Source: CAYGDP01 sp964348665
Lineage (GTDB): Bacteria > Verrucomicrobiota > Verrucomicrobiia > Palsa-1439 > CAYGDP01
Direction of reading: 5' to 3'
Length of the DNA stretch: 64,000 nt
Assembly (NCBI GenBank): GCA_964348665.1
Contig: CAYGDP010000010.1
Location: 62,001 to 126,000, forward strand
Within the stretch, counting starts at the first letter, position 1. Every line of letters starts with the position of its first letter. The notes beneath the pieces were generated by a model that was not told where the DNA came from, made no database searches, and was given only the letters and a program-made list of their open reading frames with translations. Both the position numbers and the translations under genes were made by a program. Shown piece by piece: positions 51,446 to 63,300 of the stretch.

Positions 51446-52797
51446 GTCAGCTTCCACCCCTTGCGATACTCGCGGCCGATGTAGCGGTCGGCTTCGGGAC
51501 ATTTGCGGGCTTGGAGCCGTTTGGCGTCCCAGTCCAATTTCTTGCCAACCCGATACGCGACATTGCCGAGGTGATTGGCGATGGTGAGAGCGCCGGCGTA
51601 ATCGAAGTGACAAGTCGTAGGGGCGCCGGTTTTGCAGGCATGAATCCATTCGGCGTGATGACCGAGTGATTTGGGGATGAACGGGTCGGGTCGTTTGAAA
51701 TCCTTGAACTGGTCTTCGGGCAATAAAATATGCCGGTCGTAATCGGAGAGCAACATCCCTTTGTCGCCAATAAACAGCATGCCATTTTTCCAATGGGGAA
51801 CTTTGTTCTCCGTAAATTGCGATGGTTTCACGTCGCCCTGATACCAGTGCAACGTCAGCGGCGGCATTTTTTCCCGGGCGGCATAGGTATATACCGCGTG
51901 CATCGTGGCAGGCGCGATTTCGGGATGGGGCGGCGGGCCATCGGCTTCCACGGTGAGCGGTGTCCCCAGCTTTAGCGCCCAGAAGGGCAGATCGTTCATG
52001 TGACTGCCCAGGTCGCTCATGGTGCCATTGCCGAAATCCCACCAGCGATACCATTTGGGTCCCGGCCAATAAACCTCGTGGAAAGGCCGGAACGGCGCAG
52101 GGCCAATCCACAAATCCCAGTCTAAACCTGCTGGCACGGGCATCTCGCCTTGCGGGCGCTCCTGGGTCGCGACGATATCACTGTTTTTCTTCGCCGCTTC
52201 CGCGCTCTGCCAACCCCACGCGCGTCCGACCCACACGTGCGCCTCGCGCACCGCGCCGATCGCGCCCGTCTGGATCAACTCGACCACGCGACGAAAATTG
52301 TCGCTGGCGTGGATCTGCGTGCCCATCTGCGTGGCGATTTTCGCTTTGCGCGCGGCCTCGGTGATCACGCGCACTTCGGAAATGTTGTGCGCCAACGGTT
52401 TCTCGCAATAGACGTGCTTGCGCAGTTGCAACGCGGGCAACGTCGCGAACGCGTGGGTGTGTTCGGTGGTGCTAACCACGACTGCATCGAAATTTTTGGC
52501 ATCATCATAGACGCGACGGAAGTCGGTGAATTTCTTTGCCTGCGGAAATTTCTGCGCCGCGGCGTCGAGATTGCGCTGATTCACATCGCAGAGCGCGACG
52601 ATGTTTTCGCTGCGGACATCATTGGCATTGCTCCCGCCACGTCCGCCGGCGCCAATGACGGCGATGTTGAGTTTGCTATTGAGATTCTGTCCGCGTAGAA
52701 AGGCGGGCGCGCCGAGCAAGACAGCGCCGGTGGCCAGCGACCCGCGTTGCAAGAACTGGCGGCGCGAAACCCGAGCGGCAGACGTTCTAGCGCTCAC
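51442..52797 (-). CDS. Tat-exported Gfo/Idh/MocA-family oxidoreductase
   Basis: 451 residues from GTG 52797; a GTG at 52893 is also open, so the start is uncertain. A Tat signal is clear (VSRRQFLQRGSLATGAVLLG). Rossmann motif AVIGAGGRGGSN, EKPLAHN with the catalytic Lys, and the C-terminal Gfo_Idh dimerisation sheet. Exported members of this family act on sugars in the periplasm with tightly bound NAD(P), often in verrucomicrobial glycan loci. GTGA overlap ties it to sulfatase copy 7. It starts the minus-strand cluster. Confidence 0.88.
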   Translation of the reverse strand: MSARTSAARVSRRQFLQRGSLATGAVLLGAPAFLRGQNLNSKLNIAVIGAGGRGGSNANDVRSENIVALCDVNQRNLDAAAQKFPQAKKFTDFRRVYDDAKNFDAVVVSTTEHTHAFATLPALQLRKHVYCEKPLAHNISEVRVITEAARKAKIATQMGTQIHASDNFRRVVELIQTGAIGAVREAHVWVGRAWGWQSAEAAKKNSDIVATQERPQGEMPVPAGLDWDLWIGPAPFRPFHEVYWPGPKWYRWWDFGNGTMSDLGSHMNDLPFWALKLGTPLTVEADGPPPHPEIAPATMHAVYTYAAREKMPPLTLHWYQGDVKPSQFTENKVPHWKNGMLFIGDKGMLLSDYDRHILLPEDQFKDFKRPDPFIPKSLGHHAEWIHACKTGAPTTCHFDYAGALTIANHLGNVAYRVGKKLDWDAKRLQARKCPEADRYIGREYRKGWKLT

Positions 52798-52910
52798 GCG
52801 GTTATCGTTGCGAAACGGAGCGAATAGTGCAAGACAAAGTTGAGAAAAGCTTCGACTGACACTGGGGCCAGGGTGCTGGGGTTTCAGTAGCACATGCCGA
52901 TGCCGTGTGG

Positions 52911-52916
52911 TAAACT
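52911..52916 (+). promoter_or_regulatory. -10 box TAAACT of the small TPR gene
   Basis: TAAACT ends 7 nt before the ATG at 52924; no Shine-Dalgarno sequence. Confidence 0.35.
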
Positions 52917-52923
52917 GCCGGCG

Positions 52924-53274
52924 ATGGCGACCCGGGAAGAATTATACGAAGAGGCGATGCAGGATTTTGCTTTGGGCGAGTTTCCCACTGCGGAGGAAAA
53001 ATTTCGGCGCGCTTTGGAGCTGGACGCGAATTATTTTGACGCGTGGCACGCGCTAGCCGAGACCCGTTTTCGCCGGGGCGACCTGGACGGCGCGCTTGCG
53101 GCTGGAAAACGCGCGATCGAGTTGAGGCCGGACGATCCGCTGGCGCACACCAGCATGAGCCGGATTTATGTAAAGAAAGGAATGGTGCCCGAAGCGGAGC
53201 ATCACGCCGCCCAGTCACGCATCGCCGGTTGGAAAGAGCAACTGCAAAAGCCAACACCGCCTACGCCGCAGTGA
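52924..53274 (+). CDS. Small TPR protein
   Basis: 116 residues with about three TPR units (EEAMQDFALGEFPTAEEKF, DANYFDAWHALAETRFRRGDL, DDPLAHTSMSRIYVKKGM) and a Pro-rich tail. No signal peptide, so a cytosolic adaptor. The ATG at 52924 is preferred to the upstream in-frame start at 52894 because TAAACT precedes it and TPR begins at once. It diverges from the Gfo/Idh gene and converges on the TPR-membrane operon, whose repeats resemble it, so it could be a soluble partner. Confidence 0.8.
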   Translation: MATREELYEEAMQDFALGEFPTAEEKFRRALELDANYFDAWHALAETRFRRGDLDGALAAGKRAIELRPDDPLAHTSMSRIYVKKGMVPEAEHHAAQSRIAGWKEQLQKPTPPTPQ

Positions 53275-53412
53275 TATGTCCCCAGAATGTCTTGAATCGC
53301 TGCGAGTAGGTGTTTAGAAAAACGGTTTCCAACCTTTGTTGCCATCTCAAAGTAAATCTGATTCAGGGTAACGTAAAGTAATCAGGTTGCTCGGCGCCCA
53401 TCCAATCATCAA

Positions 53413-54669
53413 TTACTTGGTCGGGGTCATCCCGGCCAGGATATTGGCGAGGAATTGCGAGGCGAACAAACCAACGGCCACCAATGTCAGCACGGTTTCC
53501 GCCATTGGCGATTTGAGGGTCATCAACCAACCAATCGCAGCAATCCCAATGGCCAGCGCCAATGTGTAGAACGCCATCACGCGACGCGGCCAGCCTTCGT
53601 GACATCGAAACGTCCCGGACAAAGGAATCACCAGAACAAGAAATCCGATCCCGGCGATGATCACACCCGCCATTTTCAGCGCCAGACCCGTTGCCAATGT
53701 CAACAACCCGACGATAATGCAGCCGCCAAACCAGTTCGTCTCGAAAATTTGCTCGCGCGACAATGCCAATCTCCCGAATCGGTTCAATCGCAGCAATAGG
53801 TTGAACAATGGATACGCCACCCAGGTCATCACCGCAAACCCGAGATACAATCCCATGAACGGCCACAGGAACGGCGCGAGTTGGGGATTCGTCTTCGCCG
53901 TCGCCGCCAGAAATCGATACGCAATGTAGCCGCCGATAATGATCATCCATTGCTTTCCGCTGTCGAGCTTGCTCATCCAGAGAAAATAACGAAGCATCCA
54001 GCGGTAAATGAAATTGTGCGACTTGAGCGCCTCGACGATTCCCTCCCGCGCCCATTCCATCTCCGGATTAAGCCGGAGCGCCTCTCGAAAATGTTCCATC
54101 GCTTTCTTTGGGTCGCCCCGATCCAGCAATGTCCAACCCTGATTGGCGTGGCTTAACGCATCCTCCGGGTCGCGCCCCAAGGCCGCGTCTATCGTCTGAC
54201 CCGCCTCATGCGGACGATCGAGCTTGACCAACGCGATGGCGCGCATGTTGGTGCAGCTCACGTGCTCGGCATCCAGTTCCAGACCCGACTCGGCGGCACC
54301 CAGCGCCGACTGCCAGTCGCGTTTCGATAGGTAGATTTGCGATTTGAGGGCGAAGTAGTCCGCGTCGGCCGGCTGGATCCGAATCGCTTCGTCAATGGAC
54401 TGCAACGCCTCACCGAAACGATTGCGCTGAAAACAGACTACGGCTTGCGTGTAATGCGGGTACGGTTCATCCGGCGCCAGATGAATTGCCTCGCGCGCCT
54501 CGGATTCCGCTTCGTCGCATTTTTCTCGCGCCGACAGGCACAACGCCAGCGCCGCGTGCGCCGACGCGTCGTTCGGGTCGGTCGCCAACGCCAGCCGCAA
54601 TTCCTTTTCGGCAAGCTCATGCTTGCCATGCTGCAACAGCATTTGCGCCCGCGCAAAATGTTCGCTCAT
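53413..54669 (-). CDS. TPR-membrane protein, distal paralog
   Basis: 418 residues. The N-terminal half (1-225) contains about six TPR units (KHELAEKELRLALATDPND, CDEAESEAREAIHLAPDE, RFGEALQSIDEAIRIQPAD and so on), without signal peptide. It ends with YRWMLRYFLWMSKLD, after which the C-terminal half has five to six membrane helices (WMIIIGGYIAYRF, GLYLGFAVMTWVAYPLF, GGCIIVGLLTLATGLALKMAG). So the TPR part faces the cytosol. It is a tandem paralog of the next gene, with a 4-bp ATGA overlap, in one operon with a TPR-AAA ATPase. Function unknown. Confidence 0.82.
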   Translation of the reverse strand: MSEHFARAQMLLQHGKHELAEKELRLALATDPNDASAHAALALCLSAREKCDEAESEAREAIHLAPDEPYPHYTQAVVCFQRNRFGEALQSIDEAIRIQPADADYFALKSQIYLSKRDWQSALGAAESGLELDAEHVSCTNMRAIALVKLDRPHEAGQTIDAALGRDPEDALSHANQGWTLLDRGDPKKAMEHFREALRLNPEMEWAREGIVEALKSHNFIYRWMLRYFLWMSKLDSGKQWMIIIGGYIAYRFLAATAKTNPQLAPFLWPFMGLYLGFAVMTWVAYPLFNLLLRLNRFGRLALSREQIFETNWFGGCIIVGLLTLATGLALKMAGVIIAGIGFLVLVIPLSGTFRCHEGWPRRVMAFYTLALAIGIAAIGWLMTLKSPMAETVLTLVAVGLFASQFLANILAGMTPTK

Positions 54670-55988
54670 GGCCAGTTACTCCGTTCGCGGTGCTCGAGGT
54701 ACTGGGCGACGTTGCCTACGAAGATGCAGCCTGCAATCATCAGCCAAAGAAAAACTTGGTAATTCCAAAGCAACATGGCAGGCAACAGTGGCACCAATAA
54801 AATCCTTAGTTTCTTCCGTGCAAACCACAGGAAAATAGCGGGCAGGAATAATTGAGCCGCGCCGATCGTGCACATTAGTAGCACAAACTTGCCCATGGCT
54901 GACTGCATCCGCAACGAGCGCTGCGTGCACATTGATTCCAGCGGAGGGATCAACAGGAGAAGCACCAACGCGCCTGCGATCAGCCAGCGCGTCTCCAGAA
55001 TCCATGCGCCTATTGCGGCGACCAAGGCACAGCCAAAACAAAGCGCCGTGTAGTGTGCCGCACGTCGCTGGCCGTCGGACAACGCCAGCTTCCCTAGCGG
55101 ATCGAAACGTAAAACCAAGTTAAACATCGGGTCAGCCAGGTACGTGAGAAGTCCAAAAGTTTGGACGGGAATCCAGAGCGTTGCCAGCCAGAAATCCCAA
55201 AGCGGCTGACTGCGCGCCAACCGGTCCAGATAATTATGCGCCACCACAATACCGACAAACACTCCGACAATAGCGCTTTGATTGAACTTGCTTGCCCATA
55301 AAAAATACCTAAGCACTCCCCGGTAGATTGGGTTGCGCGCCTTGAGAGCCTCCACAATTCCCGCACGCGCAATATCCAGCCTTGGATCAATTCGCAGTGC
55401 TTCGCGAAAATGTTCCATGGCTTTTTCATATTTTCCCTCGTGCAACAGCGCCCATCCACGATGGGCATGCGTAATAGGGTCCTCTGGATCCTCCGCGAGC
55501 GCGTCCTCAAATGTCGCTTGAACTTCCTCCTCTCGTCCCAGCCTTAACAACGCGAGCGCCCGGAAGTTGAGACATTGAACGTGGGACGGATCCATTTGCA
55601 AACCGCACTCGGCAGCTTCCAAGCTTTCCTCCCATCGCGCTTGGTCGCCCAATATCACCGCCAACAGTGAAAAATAATTCGGGTCATCATGATCCAATCG
55701 AATTGCCTCGCGCACCGCCGCCTCCGCATCCTTCTTTCGATTCCGATCATGCAAAACACTGGCATGCGCGTAGTGGCTAAACGATGAATCCGGTGAAAGA
55801 TAAACCGCCTGCCGTGATTCGCGCTCGGCTTCGTCGAGCCGATCCTGCTTGGCAAGACAAAGCGCCAGGTAGCTGTGAGCCATCGCATTGCTCGGATCCT
55901 CCGTCAACGCCAGTTTCAGTTCTTTCTCGGCCAGTTCTGGCCTCGATTGCCCCATCAACAATGTCGCCCGCGCCAGATGTTCGCTCAT
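54666..55988 (-). CDS. TPR-membrane protein, proximal paralog
   Basis: 440 residues with the same layout as the distal paralog: MSEHLARATLLMGQSRPELAEKEL start, about six TPR units, the same junction (YRGVLRYFLWASKF), then five to seven membrane helices. Sequence identity is highest in the TPR ends and at the junction (MEHFREALRI/L, AREGIVEALK or ARAGIVEALK), so the pair arose by tandem duplication and then diverged in the membrane part. ATGA overlap on both sides. Probably forms a complex with its paralog and with the AAA ATPase. Confidence 0.82.
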   Translation of the reverse strand: MSEHLARATLLMGQSRPELAEKELKLALTEDPSNAMAHSYLALCLAKQDRLDEAERESRQAVYLSPDSSFSHYAHASVLHDRNRKKDAEAAVREAIRLDHDDPNYFSLLAVILGDQARWEESLEAAECGLQMDPSHVQCLNFRALALLRLGREEEVQATFEDALAEDPEDPITHAHRGWALLHEGKYEKAMEHFREALRIDPRLDIARAGIVEALKARNPIYRGVLRYFLWASKFNQSAIVGVFVGIVVAHNYLDRLARSQPLWDFWLATLWIPVQTFGLLTYLADPMFNLVLRFDPLGKLALSDGQRRAAHYTALCFGCALVAAIGAWILETRWLIAGALVLLLLIPPLESMCTQRSLRMQSAMGKFVLLMCTIGAAQLFLPAIFLWFARKKLRILLVPLLPAMLLWNYQVFLWLMIAGCIFVGNVAQYLEHRERSNWP

Positions 55989-57340
55989 TTGAGCTTCAAG
56001 TGGGTGAGAATGTCGTCATAAATGCCGCCTTGGTTGGAATACAAAGCGTAGTTGCGGGCGGTGGAAAACCATTCTTTGGTCGTCGGACGCAGGTTTTTTG
56101 CCGCCGCAATAAAATCTTTCGTCGTGAGTGGCGTGGGCGCACCGCGTTGCATCGCTTCGCGTAGCTTGGCTTCGATCGCCTGGTCCACGACTGCTTTCAA
56201 ATCCGCCCCGGAAAAGTCCTCCGCTTTCTTGGCAATGTGATCGTAGTCAACGTCGGCGACCGGTTTCCCTTTCAATAATACCCGCAGAATGGCCGCGCGC
56301 GCCGGCACATCCGGCGGCGGCACGAAGAGCACGCGGTCGAACCGTCCCGGACGGCGAAAGGCGCTGTCCAGATGCCACGGGGCGTTGGTGGCGGCCAAAA
56401 TCAGTACGCCGTCGTTGGACACATTCGCCCCATCCATCTCGGATAGAAATTGGTTGATGGTCTGGCGACCGCCGCTATGACGCATATCGGCGCGGCTCGC
56501 GCCCAGCGCGTCCACTTCGTCGAAGAAGAGTACGCATGGTTTATGACTGCGCGCCTGCTCGAAAAGTTCGTGCAGATTCCGCTCGCTTGACCCGATCCAC
56601 ATATCGAGGACGTCATGAATGCCGATGGAGAGAAAGCTCGCCTTTACTTCGCCGGCGGTGGCGCGCGCCAAGTGGGTCTTGCCGCAACCGGGCGGACCAT
56701 ACATGAGAATGCCGCCGCCGATGGATTTGCCGTAGGCCTTGTAGATTTCGGGGTGCGTGAGCGGATGAATGATCTTCATCCGGATTTCATCCTTGAGCGC
56801 TTCCATCCCGCCGACATCCTGAAACGTGATTTTGGGACGTTCCGGCGGCAAATCCAAATCACCGCCGCTATCCGCCGCCGCCGCGCGAACCCGGCCATCC
56901 ACGACCTCGGAGTCTTTCGCTTTCTCGTCCGAAAACACGCCGAGCCGCCCGGCCAATTCTTCGTCCGTCGCGGATGGATCCGCTGCGATGGCTTTTTTGT
57001 ATTGTCGAACGGCGGCGGCCACTTCGCCGGCTCGCAAGAGCAACCGCGCGTGCAAGACCAACGCGCTCGACGGCGCTTTCGGGTCTTTCAACAAATCTTC
57101 CACGATCACGAGCGCCTGGCCGTTTTTGCTCTGCTGATAGAAAGCCGAGGCAAGGCCGAGTTTCAGGCGCGCGTTGTCGGGAGCCAGCGTAAGCGCATGG
57201 GAAAATTCCTTGGCGGCCTCCTCGATTTGGCCCCGCGAGAGCAGTGTCTCCGCCAGATGCAACCGGAGCGGGACATTGTCGGGCGATTGCCGCACAGCAT
57301 CGCGCAACATCGGGAGAGAATCATCGGGCACGCCAGCCAT
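55985..57340 (-). CDS. TPR-AAA ATPase (Cdc48-D2/Msp1-like core)
   Basis: 451 residues from ATG 57340; a TTG at 57376 would add 12. Residues 1-125 hold TPR-like repeats (ETLLSRGQIEEAAKEFSHAL, LLRAGEVAAAVRQYKKAIA), a charged linker follows, and 170-451 is a classic AAA domain: Walker A GPPGCGKT (215-222), pore loop DMWIGSSERN, Walker B FFDEVD (272-277), ATNAPWHLD, arginine fingers Arg330 and Arg333 in RRPGRFDR. The pore loop resembles Cdc48 D2. No protease domain is fused. Linked by ATGA to the TPR-membrane pair, it could extract or remodel membrane proteins. Divergent from recQ. Confidence 0.86.
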   Translation of the reverse strand: MAGVPDDSLPMLRDAVRQSPDNVPLRLHLAETLLSRGQIEEAAKEFSHALTLAPDNARLKLGLASAFYQQSKNGQALVIVEDLLKDPKAPSSALVLHARLLLRAGEVAAAVRQYKKAIAADPSATDEELAGRLGVFSDEKAKDSEVVDGRVRAAAADSGGDLDLPPERPKITFQDVGGMEALKDEIRMKIIHPLTHPEIYKAYGKSIGGGILMYGPPGCGKTHLARATAGEVKASFLSIGIHDVLDMWIGSSERNLHELFEQARSHKPCVLFFDEVDALGASRADMRHSGGRQTINQFLSEMDGANVSNDGVLILAATNAPWHLDSAFRRPGRFDRVLFVPPPDVPARAAILRVLLKGKPVADVDYDHIAKKAEDFSGADLKAVVDQAIEAKLREAMQRGAPTPLTTKDFIAAAKNLRPTTKEWFSTARNYALYSNQGGIYDDILTHLKLK

Positions 57341-57399
57341 GACGCGATGATGACCCGAGACATAGGATTGTTTCAAGGCTTTTCTGTGCCACGCTCCGC

Positions 57400-57428
57400 T
57401 TGCTCGCGGAACGCGGCTATTCTACAAT
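57400..57428 (+). promoter_or_regulatory. Sigma-70-type promoter of recQ
   Basis: TTGCTC (57400-57405), 17-bp spacer, TACAAT (57423-57428), then 7 nt to the ATG at 57436. Good fit to a housekeeping promoter with transcription starting at the start codon. Confidence 0.5.
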
Positions 57429-57435
57429 CTTGCGC

Positions 57436-59676
<2,241 letters not shown>

Positions 59677-59694
59677 GGGACGCAATCGCGCGCC

Positions 59695-60384
59695 CTACAA
59701 GAGGGTCAATAATTCCTTGAGTGACTGGATCGTTACGCAGCCATTGCGCAAGGGCGGTTCGGGATGGCGGGGCATGGCTTCGCAGTGGCGGTCGAGCAGG
59801 ACAGCGTGCAGTCCGCAAGCGCGCGCTCCCAGATAATCTTCGCGGTAACTGTCGCCCACATGCAACGCGCGGTCGGGAGCAACCCCAAGAGCGTCGAGCG
59901 CCGTCTCGAATATTTTTCGGTCAGGTTTCTCCACGCCGACTTCTTCGGAGATGATCAACACCTCGAAATGCTGATCCAGCGCCATCCCTTCGATTAGCGG
60001 ACGCAATCGCCGATCCCAATTGGAGAGCACGCCCAGTTTGTAGCCGCGCGCGTTGAGCGCGGACAGCACATCCAACACATCTTCATACAGCCGCCAGACA
60101 TCCGGTTCGGCAAAAACACGCCACAACTCCTGGAAACAGGCTTCGGGATCCGGCACACCACCGATGTTATCCATCGTGGCGAACACCGTTCGCCGCCAAA
60201 ATTCTTCGCCGATATGTTCATGGTCTTGGCGATGCCAAGTCGCGACAAATGCCGCCTCCATTGTCGCGGCGTCCACGACGCGTCCCTGCTTGGCCGCCGC
60301 GCGCGCGTAGAGTTCGCCCACGGATGGATGCGCGTAGAGCAATGTTCGGCCAGCATCAAAAAAAATCGCTTCGACATTTTTCAT
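59695..60384 (-). CDS. HAD-superfamily (IA) hydrolase
   Basis: 229 residues. Motif I is IFFDAGRTL: the nucleophile Asp10 is kept, but the second Asp (D+2) of phosphatases is Gly12, a pattern seen in dehalogenase-like or HDHD3-like branches. Motif II LGVLSNWD, motif III with Lys in GVEKPDRKIF and motif IV HVGDSYREDYLGA are normal, with a C1-type helical cap. Activity (phosphatase or other) is thus uncertain. The gene is convergent with recQ and 15 bp upstream of the RND permease stop region on the same strand side; no functional link is obvious. Confidence 0.85.
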   Translation of the reverse strand: MKNVEAIFFDAGRTLLYAHPSVGELYARAAAKQGRVVDAATMEAAFVATWHRQDHEHIGEEFWRRTVFATMDNIGGVPDPEACFQELWRVFAEPDVWRLYEDVLDVLSALNARGYKLGVLSNWDRRLRPLIEGMALDQHFEVLIISEEVGVEKPDRKIFETALDALGVAPDRALHVGDSYREDYLGARACGLHAVLLDRHCEAMPRHPEPPLRNGCVTIQSLKELLTLL

Positions 60385-60399
60385 TTTGCCAGACTCGGT

Positions 60400-63300
60400 T
60401 TAACCGGTATGCGACTCGATTTCACGAGAATTTTTTCGACGACGACCCGCGAAATCGGCGACGAGCGTATAGATGACGGGGATGACAAAGAGAGTAAGGA
60501 ACGTGCTGGTGATCATGCCGCCGACCGCGGCAACCCCCATGGGACGACGGCTTTCAGCGCCCGCGCCAAACCCGATCGCAATCGGCAATATGCCGGCAAT
60601 GGTCGAGAACGCGGTCATCAGAATCGGACGCAGCCGAATCACGCCGGCCTCGAGCATGGCGTCCACAGCGCTTTTTCCGTCGGCAACTCGTTGGTTGGCA
60701 AATTCGACGAGTAGGATGGAATTTTTTGTCACCAAACCGAGGAGCAACACGATGCCGACCTGGCTGAAGAGATTAATGTTCATCGCCGGGATGCGAGGGA
60801 TGATCGCCGAAAAAAATTGCGCGGCGGAAGACGGATTGGGTGCGTGCGCGGCGGCATAGAGAATCGTGCCCAGCAAATTGACCTGGTTCATCAGCCAAAG
60901 CGCCCCGAACGCGCCGACGGCAGCCAGCGGCAGCGCGAGCATGACCGTGAGCGGATGAATCAGGCTCTCAAATTGAGCGGCCAACACCATGTAAATAATA
61001 ATGATCGCCAGCACAATGACCCAGCCGACTTGTGTGCCCGCGTCCTGAAGATCCCGCGATTCACCGCCCCATTGATAGCGAAACCCCGGGGGCATGTCGG
61101 TGGCGAGCATTTGTTCGACGCGCTTCATCGCCGTGCCGAGCGGCACGCCGACGGGTGTGGCCGTGATGGTCGCGGACCGGAGCCGGTTGTAATGATTGAT
61201 GGCACTGGGGCCGGACCCGGCCTTATAGTTGACCACGCTACTAAGCTGGATGAGAGTGCCTTTGTCGTTGCGAACATAGAGGCGGTCGAGGTCGGACGGG
61301 GTGAGACGGCGCGCGCGTTCGAGTTGCGCGATCACGTTGTATTCTTTTCCGCCGAGTTTCACTTTGCTCAAGTCAAGCCCGCCAAACAAAATCTGCATCG
61401 TGCGCGAGAGATCTTCAATGCTGACCCCGAGAGCCGCCGCGCGATTGCGGTCAATCTCGACGAGCAACTGCGGCTTGGTCAACTCGAATTTGGACCGGGC
61501 CGCCGCAAGAAATCCGGAATTGCGGAGTTTGCCCGCGAGTTCGCCCGCGTAACGATTCAATTCGTTGAGGTCATGATGTTGAAGCACCAGCTCGAAGCTT
61601 TGGCTGAAACTGCGTCCGATGGATTTGGGAATGATCGGGATTGCCATCGCGCCTTCGACATTGCGCGAGAATTGATTTCGTAAACCGTCAGGCGCATTGA
61701 CGATGTCACGAATGTTCCGCGTCCGATCTTCTTTCAGCCGCAAAAAAACGATTCCCTCGCTCGCTTTGCCGGGTGACCCGCGGGAAAGCGCTACGCCGGC
61801 AAAATAGCCGCTCACTTCGGGCGTCGCCTGCAAAATGGTTTCCATCTTGCGAACCTGCCGGTCTGTGTACTCGCTGGTGGATCCTTCCGGAGTGTTTACC
61901 GCGCAAAAGAGGCGGCCTTTGTCTTCTTCCGGCAAAAATTCTTTTTCCAGCCTCCCGTAAAACCAGATCGCGGCCGTGAACGCCGTCAGCGTCATCATCA
62001 CCACCGGCGCGCGATGTCGCAGCGACCATTCCAGCGCGAGCCGGTATCGGGTGCGCGTCCATTCGAATCCGCGCTCGAACGCTAGAAAAACGCGCCCGTG
62101 GCGTACTTCGCCAATCGGTTTCAGGATGCGCGCCGCCATCATCGGGGAGAGCGACAGCGCCACGAACGCCGAAATCAGCACCGACCCCGCCAGCGCGACG
62201 GCGAACTCGATAAACAATCGGCCGGTAATCGTGGTCTGAAACGCCAGTGGCAGAAACACTGCCACGAGCGAGAGTGTGATCGCGATGATGGCAAACTCGA
62301 TTTCTTTCATCGCCTTGAACGCCGCGGTCATCGGCGCCTCGCCCGCCTCGATGTGGCGATAGATGTTTTCGAGCACCACGATCGAGTCGTCCACGACAAT
62401 GCCGATGGTCAACACCAATGCCAGCATTGTCAGGATATTGATGGAATATCCCATCAAGGTCAGCACGCCGAAGGTGGTGATGATCGAGACGGGGATGGTT
62501 GCCGTCGGGATGAGCGTGGCGCGGACGTTGCGCAGAAACAAAAAAATCGTGATCATCACCAGACCCGCCGCGACGCCGAGCGTGATCCAGACTTCGTGAA
62601 TTGCCTTTTCAACAAAGAGCGATTCATCATACGGCATCACCGTTTCCACGCCGGCTGGCAACAGCGGTTTAAGCCGCTGAATCTCGGCTTTCACGCCGCG
62701 CGCGACCTCGATGAGATTCGATTTGGATTGCTTGACGATCAGCAGCGCGACCGACGGCTTGCCGTTGTAACGGGCGATGGATCGCTCGTCCTCGACTCCC
62801 ACCTCCGCGCGCCCGACGTCCTGCAAACGAACCAAGGCAGTCCCGTCTTCGCGGATGACAAGCCGGTTGTATTCGTCAACGGTCTTCATCTCGCCCTTCA
62901 CCAAAATCGTCATCTCGCGATCGAGATTCTCGACGCGACCGCTGGGGAGTTCGACGTTTTGCGTTTGGAGCGCGCGTTCCACGTCGAGGACAGTGACCTG
63001 GCGCGCCGCCATTTTTTCGGAATCGAGCCAGAGCCGGATCGCAAAGCGTTTTTGTCCGCCAATGAAAATGGAACTGACGCCCCGGACGGTTTGCAAACGA
63101 TCCTTGAGAACATTCTCGGCAAACGAAGAGAGCTCCAGCGGCGAATAACGGTCGCTATAGAGCGAGAGGACGATGACGGGTTGCGCGTCAGTGTCTTGCT
63201 TGGCAACGATCGGGTCTTCAATGTCCTGTGGCAATTTGCCGCGCACTCGAGCGACGCGGTCGCGAACGTCTTGCGCGCCCAACTCGATGTCGCGCGAGAG

